This document shows, piece after piece, positions 1 through 7,511 of a DNA stretch of 20,659 bases (position 1 is its first letter; the number at the start of each line of letters is the position of its first letter). The stretch spans positions 1 through 20,659 of the forward strand of contig JAJJLU010004011.1 in the NCBI GenBank assembly GCA_023807065.1. The letters are read 5' to 3'. The DNA comes from Isotricha intestinalis (taxonomy: Eukaryota; Ciliophora; Litostomatea; Vestibuliferida; Isotrichidae). The position numbers were made by a program, and so were the translations under genes. Under the pieces are notes generated by a model. The model saw nothing but the letters and a program-made list of their open reading frames with translations, was not told the origin of the DNA and did no database searches.

Positions 1-769
1 TGAAAAAAGAATGATTAAAATAATCTTCCCATGAAATTCTTTCATTTAAATCAATACATATCATTTTATTTATTAAATCATTTAAATTATTATCTTCACT
101 TGGTTTTAATATTTTTTTTGATTTAATATCATTTAATAATTGAAATTCATTTTTTCCTTTATATGGATATTCTTTAAATAAAAGATAATATATTATAATT
201 CCTAAATTCCATAAATCACTTTTAATATTAATATCAGCATTTTCAATAATTTCAGGAGATCTTGTATAAGGAATTTTGAATGAACTCATTGTTATTTCTT
301 CATTCATCTTTTTATTTAATCCTAAATCACTTATTTTAATTGATATTTTATTTATTGTATTTAATGATATTAATATATTTGTTAATTTCAAATCTCTATA
401 TATTATTTCTTTACTTTTTAATGTTTTATTTAATTCTATTAAAAATTCTCTTAATTCTTGTATTGATAATCCTTCATCTCTTATTTTCATATATTCTTCT
501 AAATTGATCAAACATAATTCCATCACAATATAACAATAATCTTTTGAATTTATTATTTCTATGATTGAAATTAAATTTTCTTTGTTTATTAAATTCATAA
601 ATTCTTTTTCTGATATATTATAATAATCATTAAATTTTTGTTTTTCAATTTCTTTGATTATAACATAATTTCCTTTTTCTTTATTTTTTCCTTTATATAC
701 ACATTCAAATGAAGATATACCAATTTTTTGAATTTTTTTATATTTTTTCCATATATTTATTTCACTCAT
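1..769 (-). CDS. Protein kinase, C-terminal end cut off by the window
   Basis: Reading the minus strand from an ATG at 769 gives 256 codons without a stop to the left edge. The kinase fold is plain: a glycine loop at residues 17-26, the VIIK lysine K39, a helix-C glutamate near E56, the catalytic loop YRDLKLTN (D126, K128, N131), DLG at 148-150 in place of DFG, SPE at 171-173, a DLW segment at 185-187 and the subdomain XI arginine in LNER (R244). It should phosphorylate Ser/Thr and all catalytic residues are present. The glycine loop is weak, keeping only the first glycine (IGISSFECV). In-frame ATGs lie further upstream; 769 was chosen for its A-rich context and because the domain starts about 10 residues later. 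Only subdomain XI and any C-terminal tail are missing. The subfamily is not recognised. It is divergently arranged with the gene at 1371. Confidence 0.88.
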   Translation of the reverse strand, partial: MSEINIWKKYKKIQKIGISSFECVYKGKNKEKGNYVIIKEIEKQKFNDYYNISEKEFMNLINKENLISIIEIINSKDYCYIVMELCLINLEEYMKIRDEGLSIQELREFLIELNKTLKSKEIIYRDLKLTNILISLNTINKISIKISDLGLNKKMNEEITMSSFKIPYTRSPEIIENADINIKSDLWNLGIIIYYLLFKEYPYKGKNEFQLLNDIKSKKILKPSEDNNLNDLINKMICIDLNERISWEDYFNHSFF

Positions 770-1370
770 TTTTATTTTATATTCTTTATTTTTTTTTATA
801 AATCCCTTTTTCATTATAAAATATTGGTATTTCATTTTAGTTAATATATTGAATATAATCTTCATTATTTTCAATTTTTTACCATTTTCATTTTTACTAA
901 CAAAGATGATTTTGTATTAAGGAATATTCAAAAATGTTTTAAAATTTTATTTTTAATTATTAATATTGTTTTTAATGACATTAGGTAGGAAAATAATTTG
1001 TAAAAATTATAATTTATAATTTTTTCGCCTATTATGATGAAATATTTCTGAATTCTGTAAACTATTGTATTTTACAAATATATATAGTTTATTAAAGAAA
1101 AGTCATTTTTTAATTATTTAAGCAGTAAAAATTATTAATATATTTAAATGATACCATATTCCAAGATACATTGAGTGTAGCTTAAATTTCTATTAAATTA
1201 AAAAGAAAGAAATTATTCATTGATTATAAATTTACATGGATATAAAGGAAACATTTTATTAAAAGAATAGATGAATATATATATTCCTAATCAAATTTTT
1301 ATATAATTCATTATTTGATAATATCTATTTTGAAAAGAAATGCTTTTTAAATAAAATATTTAATTGAAAT
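770..1370. other. Intergenic spacer between divergent genes
   Basis: About 600 bases of very AT-rich sequence lie between the minus-strand kinase and the plus-strand ADP-ribosyltransferase. The kinase frame stays open to about 920 with extra ATGs, so part may be 5' coding. Beyond that I see no ORF with protein-like content, no RNA gene and no repeat. It must hold both promoters, but no element can be named. Confidence 0.5.
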
Positions 1371-2686
1371 ATGGGCAATAGTCAACAAAATGTTTCATAT
1401 AATACTAATGAAGAACAAAATGTTTCATACAACACTGATAAAGAACAAGAAGAAACAATAGAATTATATACTATTATAAGTGGAAAAATAAAAGAAAGTT
1501 ATGTATATGAATTAAATAAATATCAAATTTCAGACCCTAATTCAGAAAAAATATTAAAATATTGTGTTTGGGAAGATTATAGAAATTTAGATGCATATAA
1601 AAATAGTATAGTGAAAAATTCTGATTATTATAGATCAGTTACCCAAAAATATTCATTAGAAGATTTATTATATGCAATAAAAAAATTTGAATCAAAAAAA
1701 TATTATTGGCATGTTGAACAAATGAATAAAAATTACCAAAAAATGAAATCTGAAAATTTATCAATTGATGAAAAAAAGGCATGTGCTCTAGTCTATCATA
1801 TTATACAGGATTTAAAGATAATAGTGATAGATCTAGTCGAAATACAAATGTTTTAATAAGAGGATTAAATTCTACTTCAATAACAAAAAATTGGAATGAT
1901 GGTGAACATTTTTATCCAGTTATATATTATTTAACGAAAGCAATCTCCAGTTTACCTTTTTATTGGGGATATACTTTAAGATGTGTTCATCTAACAAAAA
2001 AACAGGCTTTTTCTTATAAACCTGGAACCATAGTCACATGGCTTCAATGGAGTTCTTCTAAAATTGGGACTAAACCTGCTAATTATTTTGCAAAAAGAAA
2101 TACTTGGTTTTATATTTATTCTTTTAGTTCAAGAGAAATTTCACAATTTTCTGTTTATTCTGATGAAAAAGAAGCTCTTTATCCTCCTTTTTCTCATTTT
2201 TTAGTTTTTAAAAATGAAATAAAAAATTCAAAACATCATATATATATGAGGCAAATTGAAATTGGATTATATCCAAATAATATTTTATGGGTGGATGATA
2301 ATATTTTAAATTCTGATTGGGAAAATAAAAAATTAATGGAAATTGCTTATTATAATTCAAAAATATTAAAAATTATACCAAAAATTTCAACAGATACTGC
2401 TTTAGCATTTCTTAGATCTTTTAAACCATTTATTAATTCTGGGACTGTAAAATATAAAATTATATCTGATATGACAAGAAAAAATGAATATCCTTCGGAA
2501 AATGCAGGAGCAAGATTTGTTAAAAGTTTACAAGATTCTGGATTTAGTCATTTAGAAGTTATGATATTTACTTCTTCTAAAGATTTTGCTGAAAATAAAT
2601 TAAAAAAATTAAATGTGATAATGAATAAAAATATTAAAGTTACTACATTGACAAATGATGCTATTAATTTTCTTTGTTCTGATTAA
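1371..2686 (+). pseudogene. Mono-ADP-ribosyltransferase fused to a receiver-like domain, broken by one frameshift
   Basis: Two overlapping frames (1371-1856 and 1781-2686) make one protein of about 436 residues; homology passes from one to the other near 1795-1812. The second frame has the arginine-type (R-S-E) ART signature. The catalytic arginine is in YTLRCVHL (about 1979), the Ser motif WSSSK follows a VTW strand (about 2051-2059), and the E-x-E motif is in SDEKEALYPP (about 2165-2173). The family transfers ADP-ribose from NAD to protein side chains. From about 2288 a second domain looks like a CheY-type receiver: ILWVDDN (acidic pair), IISDM (phosphoacceptor-like Asp, about 2468) and MIFTSS (beta-4 Thr); the usual final lysine is not evident. 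No GT-AG intron I tried at the break keeps both frames and the conserved YTG. Coding quality is good on both sides, so a sequencing indel or very recent inactivation is likelier than old decay. There is no signal peptide. Confidence 0.72.
1386..1445 (+). repeat. 30-bp tandem duplication in the ADP-ribosyltransferase N-terminus
   Basis: Two adjacent 30-base units (1386-1415 and 1416-1445) differ at only a few positions. They encode two copies of a ten-residue segment containing QNVSYNT near the protein N-terminus, ahead of any recognised domain. Confidence 0.85.
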
Positions 2687-2906
2687 TTTTTAAAATAAAA
2701 GTTTATTTAAAACATTATATTTATTTTATTGAATTTCTTTTGAACTTTAAAAGATTGATTTTTTAAAATATATAATTTTAAATACTTTTTAATTTTGCAA
2801 AGAAATTTTGAATTTGATTATTTTATATAAAAATTAATTTTAAATTGAAAAATATTGAATTAGAAGATAAGCTAATAAAAATGGTAAAATACTTTCAATA
2901 ATTTAA

Positions 2907-3490
2907 TTATATCTTATTATTATAAATATTAGTTATTAAAAATCTTTTTAATTTAGCAAAACCAACAATATATGTACCTTCATTTTGAGTTACAACTATT
3001 TTTTGGATACTTTCATTATCTATTTTAAATACTATAATACTATCTGATTCTCCCCCAAAAGCAATTCCTTTTTCTTTAATAGAATATATACTTTTACAAT
3101 AAAATTCATCATTTTGTTATTTCTTTTATTTGATAAAGAATGAATGATAATGAATGTCCATCTTCATGATTAACCAAAATTATATCATCATTAAGTTTAA
3201 AGATTAAATATCAATCTACACATAATATTTCATTAAAATATTTAATATATTCCAAATTTTTTAATCCCAAAGTTTTGATCCTTATATTCCATCTGATATT
3301 AATATATTTTTATCTTCTAAATATATAAAGTGGTGCATCAAATAGTCCTTTTTTATCATATATTGTTTTAAAATTTTTATATATTTTATTATTATTTTCT
3401 TTCCAAAATTTTATTTTCAAATCACATCCACATGAAATTACATTTAAATTTGAATAATAAATTATTTCTCCTAATTCCTGAGCATCTTAT
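2907..3490 (-). pseudogene. Decayed WD40-like repeat gene
   Basis: Minus-strand translation gives protein-like stretches in different frames separated by TAA/TGA stops and shifts. They include VISCGCDLKIKFWK (a WD-type GCDxxIKFW end), a GSKLWD fragment, LNDDIILVNHEDG and, at the 3' end, GIAFGGESDSIIVFKID followed by a TAA at 2907-2909. The alternation of D-x-x-I/V-x-F/W motifs suggests the blades of a beta-propeller. No GT-AG introns of plausible size remove the stops. It is most simply a relic of a WD40-type gene lying between two intact plus-strand genes. The family call is tentative; the degraded state is clear. Confidence 0.55.
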
Positions 3491-3646
3491 ATTTTTAATT
3501 CATTTCAAAATTAATTTTATTTTCTTATGAATATTTTTCTTATTTATATTTATAATAATTAAATTTTATTTTTTTTCTTTTTTCTTCTTTCAAATAAAAA
3601 ATTTAATTGAAATATATTTTCAAATTAAAATTAAAAAATAAATAAA

Positions 3647-5242
3647 ATGAACTTTAACCTTCAAAATAAAAATACATCACCAAAAAAACAAAAAAATTAC
3701 TATTCTCCTCCATCAAAATTCAAAAATTATTTACATTATTATACATACTCTTCAAATTCAAACAATTCAAAAGAATATTCACCATATATAATAAAAAATG
3801 GAAATTATTCAAATTCAGCATTTAAATCACAAAATATTTTAACAGACATAAAATCCCAAACAAATAAAATTTATTCACCATCACCAAAAGAATCAAAAAC
3901 AGAAAAATTAAGTGATAGATTTATTCCAATGAATTCCCGCCTTAATTTAATGGAAAAATTTAACTTAGCCCAAAAATTTACATTAGAATTTGATGAAAAT
4001 ACAAATAATTCAAATATAAATAATACTGAAAAAAATCAAAATTATATTTACAATGAAATTTTAAAACAAAATGTTTTAAACGAAAACTCTTTAAATCCAT
4101 ATTTATTAAATCCAAATTATTCTTCATCTTCATCAAATTTAAATTCTTCAAATCCACCAATAAAAAAAAATATATTTTCTTTTAAATCAGAACAAAAACC
4201 AAAAGAAAGTTTTTATTCAATATTATCAAATAAAAAAGAAAACGAAACAAATACTTCTCGTAAAATAGCTCAAAAACCCTTTAAAATACTTCCAGCTCCA
4301 AATTTATTAGATGACTTTTATTTAAATCTTTTAGATTGGTCATCAAATAATGACATAGCAGTAGCCTTAGGTAATTCAGTTCATTTATGGTGTATGAATC
4401 AAACAAGTGAAAGTATATTATTTACATATGATTCTCCTGATAAATATGTTTCTTCTTTAATATTTTCTAAAGATTCCACATCTTTAGCAGTTGGAACAAG
4501 TGAAGGAAAAATAGAATTATATGACTTAAATAAAAATGCATTAATAAATTCCTTCCCTTCTCACACATCAAGAGTTGGTGTTGTAGCATGGAATCAAACA
4601 TTAATATCTTCAGGTTCAAAAGATTATTCAATAGTAACAAGAGATACTAGAGTAAATAATATTCATTCATTTAATAATGTTGCTAAATTATTAGGACATA
4701 CTCAAGAAGTTTGTGGTTTAAAATGGAGTTTCGATGGTAGTCAATTAGCAAGTGGAGGTAATGATAATAAATTATTGATATGGAGTCTTCATTCAAGATT
4801 CCCTCTTATGACTTGTCATAGTCATCAAGCTGCAGTAAAAGCTATTGCATGGTCTCCTCATCAAAGTAATATTCTAGTCTCTGGTGGAGGAACAGCAGAT
4901 CGAACTATTCGCTTTTGGAATACTAGTGCTATGAGAATGGAAGGTGTTATAGATACTGGAAGTCAAGTTTGTAATTTAGTTTTCAGTAAAACTTGCTCTG
5001 AATTTGTTTCTACTCATGGTTTTAGCTTAAATCAAATTATTGTTTGGAAATATCCAAGTTTAAAAAAAGTTACAACTCTCACTGGACATAAACATAGAGT
5101 TCTTTATTTAGGTATTTCTCCTGATGGGCAAAGTATTGTCACTGCTGCTGGAGATGAAACTATGAGGTTTTGGAATTTGTTTCCTCCTTTTAAAAGTGGA
5201 GAATTTAGCGGATTATTTCCTAGTAATCAAGATATTCGTTAA
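3647..5242 (+). CDS. CDH1/FZR1: Cdh1/Fizzy-related APC/C activator (WD40)
   Basis: This 531-residue protein is the substrate-recruiting co-activator of the anaphase-promoting complex, acting from late mitosis into G1. Visible are the C-box DRFIP at 90-94, an Asn/Ser-rich linker, a segment near 134-144 (YIYNEILKQNVL) matching the Cdh1 region after the C-box, the family signature KILPAPNLLDDFYLNLLDWS at about 213-232, seven WD40 blades from about 230 to 510 and a C-terminal Ile-Arg (IR tail, 530-531) that docks on the APC/C. Blade wording such as EVCGLKWS, DTGSQVCNL and GGGTADRTIRFWN is Cdh1 rather than Cdc20. Length is close to the usual 490-500 plus low-complexity N-terminal sequence. No intron is present. 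The canonical C-box arginine (DRFIPxR) is Asn here. The start has an A-rich context. TAA directly after the IR tail confirms TAA as a stop. Confidence 0.96.
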   Translation: MNFNLQNKNTSPKKQKNYYSPPSKFKNYLHYYTYSSNSNNSKEYSPYIIKNGNYSNSAFKSQNILTDIKSQTNKIYSPSPKESKTEKLSDRFIPMNSRLNLMEKFNLAQKFTLEFDENTNNSNINNTEKNQNYIYNEILKQNVLNENSLNPYLLNPNYSSSSSNLNSSNPPIKKNIFSFKSEQKPKESFYSILSNKKENETNTSRKIAQKPFKILPAPNLLDDFYLNLLDWSSNNDIAVALGNSVHLWCMNQTSESILFTYDSPDKYVSSLIFSKDSTSLAVGTSEGKIELYDLNKNALINSFPSHTSRVGVVAWNQTLISSGSKDYSIVTRDTRVNNIHSFNNVAKLLGHTQEVCGLKWSFDGSQLASGGNDNKLLIWSLHSRFPLMTCHSHQAAVKAIAWSPHQSNILVSGGGTADRTIRFWNTSAMRMEGVIDTGSQVCNLVFSKTCSEFVSTHGFSLNQIIVWKYPSLKKVTTLTGHKHRVLYLGISPDGQSIVTAAGDETMRFWNLFPPFKSGEFSGLFPSNQDIR

Positions 5243-5464
5243 ACAATTATATTTGATGATGTTTATTTTATTTTTAGTTTTTTTAAGGGATTTTTTTTAT
5301 ATGATGATTAAAAAATTGGTTATTTTTTCTTTTTGGATTAGATTATGTAATTAATATATTATAAAAAATTAATATCATTTTTATTTTTTTGACAACATCA
5401 GAAATATTAAATTTATAAATTTTTATATTTTTGATAAAAAAAATATAAACTTAAAAATAAAAAA

Positions 5465-6208
5465 ATGGATAAATCAGAAAATGAATCAATACCAAATAAT
5501 CTTCCTCCAGATTTTGAACCAATAAAATACGAAGACCCAAAAAAAGAAAATGCAATATTTGAAGTATTCAAAAGTCAAGAATGGGAAACAATAGTACCTC
5601 AAATAATTGAAGCAATAGATTATTGCAAAGAAGATCAAAGTTTTGGAGATTATCCTTATTTTAGAATTCAAAACACAATTCAATTTTTACCTCAAACTGA
5701 TGTTCCAAGTGAAATTTTTAATGAAACTCAATTAAAAGAATTACATTCAAGATTGCCTTATTATCATCAATATAGTAATTTGAGATTAGTATATTCTATA
5801 GGAAAAGATGGTTGTTTACTTAAATCTTTTTATCAAAAAGTTTCAGGTGAAAATAATTTAATTATTGTAGTTAAAGATGATGATAATAATGTATTTGGTG
5901 CTTATGCTAGTGAAGAATTTACTCCTTCTGGAAAATTCTTTGGAACAGGAGAATGTTTTTTATTTACTTTTTATAAAGAAAATAGAATTCATGTTTATAA
6001 TGCTTCTGGAGTTAATGAACATTATTTATATGCTGATGATAAACAAATTGCTTTTGGATGTTCTGATGATTATTTTAGTTTAACTCTTGAAAATGATTTT
6101 TATGGTGGATATAGTAAACCAACTCAAACTTATAAAAATCCTGTTTTAAATGGTAAGGATAAATTTATTATTATTAAATTGGAAGTATGGTGTTTTCAAA
6201 ATAAATAA
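5465..6208 (+). CDS. TLDc-domain protein (OXR1/NCOA7-like fold)
   Basis: A 247-residue protein with a C-terminal TLDc domain from about residue 88 to 244. Diagnostic stretches in order are LHSRLP, LRLVYSIGKDGCLLKSFY, LIIVVKDDDNNVFGAYAS, FFGTGECFLFTF, IHVYNASG, IAFGCS, LENDFYGGYSKPTQTY and a final KLEVWCF. These follow the order seen in OXR1, NCOA7 and TBC1D24. Known TLDc proteins protect against oxidative stress and several bind the V-ATPase and promote its disassembly; applying either role here is inference. The first 85 residues are acidic and unrecognised. There is no LysM, TBC or GRAM domain, as in the short TLDc-only proteins of protists. It lies about 220 bases downstream of Cdh1 in tandem and converges with the gene at 7368. 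The start has an A-rich context. Confidence 0.92.
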   Translation: MDKSENESIPNNLPPDFEPIKYEDPKKENAIFEVFKSQEWETIVPQIIEAIDYCKEDQSFGDYPYFRIQNTIQFLPQTDVPSEIFNETQLKELHSRLPYYHQYSNLRLVYSIGKDGCLLKSFYQKVSGENNLIIVVKDDDNNVFGAYASEEFTPSGKFFGTGECFLFTFYKENRIHVYNASGVNEHYLYADDKQIAFGCSDDYFSLTLENDFYGGYSKPTQTYKNPVLNGKDKFIIIKLEVWCFQNK

Positions 6209-6396
6209 TATTATTAAAGGGATGATTATTTTATAAATTTAATAAAAATATTAAAAATATATATATTATATTATAATTATTTATATAAATTTAATAATTT
6301 AAATAGTTTTATTACTGTACATTAAAACAACATTCGCAAAATTTATTGTTAAAATAAAAATTGAAGAAAGATTTTTTTAAAAGAACATTTTTTAAT

Positions 6397-7368
6397 TTAT
6401 TTATTTTCATTGTTTATAATTTTTAAATATTCTTTAATTAAAATTTCTCCTTTAGTAATTGAAATTGGCCATATATCGAATATTTGATGAAAGTTCTTTA
6501 GAGAAATAGAAAAATCACAATTTTCATTTATTACATATCTTATTAAAGACAAAGCTAATGTTTTATATTGGATTTTTCCTGAAAAAAAAGTTTCAAAATC
6601 ACTTTCTTCTTCAACATTAATAAGAGTTTTATTATATTTATTTCCATAAATTTTATCTTTACATATTTCTTTCACTTTATTTAATTCTATTTCATAACAT
6701 GAAAAACAATTTTTAGAAGAAAATTTTGAATTAATTAAAATAGATGATATGTGATTAATATTTTGTGTTAGATTTAAATTACCTTTTTTATTTGATTTTT
6801 TTTTAAATATTCTTGGATTTGTATTTGTTAACTTTATCAATTTATTAATATATTCATTAATATATGATAAGACGATATTTTCAAAATTATCATTATTCTT
6901 AAATGATTCAATTAAAATATTATTTGAATTTTTGAAGTAATCATTCATATTAAACTTAATTGTTTTTTTAAGTGTTTTTAATGGAATGGGATATTTGTAT
7001 TTTTTTATTATTTTGAATAAAACTAAAGGAAATAATCTATAAAATTTAATTTTTTTTCTGTAAAAAAAACAAATTTTAATAATTTCCTCTTTAATTTTAG
7101 GTTCAAAATTAAACTGAGATAATTTTTGATTTATTTTCTTTTTCATAATTGAATAATCATACTCTTCTCCTGAATAATTTAATAAATCTAAACAATTTTT
7201 TGGTTTTCCTATAAATTTATAATTATTATTTTCTGGAATTTTTTCAATTTTATAATCTTCCTCAATAGGATAATCACAATCAAACCTTTCTCCATAAGAT
7301 TCGTTTTTATTTGTTTTTTCACTGCTTTCATCATTATCATTATAAAAATAATCATCACTATAATCCAT
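6397..7368 (-). CDS. Divergent protein with possible paired TFIIB-like cyclin folds
   Basis: A 323-residue protein with no clear family match. The first 60 residues are acidic and disordered. Residues about 75-180 form helices in which a hydrophobic helix (FYRLFPLVLFKIIKKYKYPI) is followed by LKTLKKTIKFNMNDYFK. Residues about 255-318 repeat that plan (KTLALSLIRYVINENCDFSISLKN, then WPISITKGEILIKEYLKII). This resembles the two cyclin repeats of TFIIB/BRF, where a helix over small residues is followed by a helix-turn-helix such as TLKEIA...VSKKEI. No zinc ribbon is visible at the N-terminus. Lysine is abundant between the repeats (188-196). It could equally be an unrelated helical protein. The reading frame is uninterrupted, ends in TAA and converges with the TLDc gene. 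A functional role as a transcription factor is inference only. Confidence 0.6.
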   Translation of the reverse strand: MDYSDDYFYNDNDESSEKTNKNESYGERFDCDYPIEEDYKIEKIPENNNYKFIGKPKNCLDLLNYSGEEYDYSIMKKKINQKLSQFNFEPKIKEEIIKICFFYRKKIKFYRLFPLVLFKIIKKYKYPIPLKTLKKTIKFNMNDYFKNSNNILIESFKNNDNFENIVLSYINEYINKLIKLTNTNPRIFKKKSNKKGNLNLTQNINHISSILINSKFSSKNCFSCYEIELNKVKEICKDKIYGNKYNKTLINVEEESDFETFFSGKIQYKTLALSLIRYVINENCDFSISLKNFHQIFDIWPISITKGEILIKEYLKIINNENK

Positions 7369-7511
7369 AATTATTTAATTAAAATTTTCAAATATTTGAA
7401 TATATATATATTATACAAAATATATTTATTTTTTTTTAAAATTATTTATATATAATAAAATATAAATAGGATTTTATCATATAAACACATTAAAATAATA
7501 TAATAATATAT

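Noticed and set aside
276..533. Plus-strand ORF of 85 codons
   Set aside because: It is antisense to the kinase, which has clear catalytic motifs on the other strand.
1770..1830. GT-AG intron explaining the ADP-ribosyltransferase frame change
   Set aside because: The 26-nt candidate creates TGA at the join, the 18- and 27-nt ones do not change frame, and the 35-nt one removes the conserved YTG segment.
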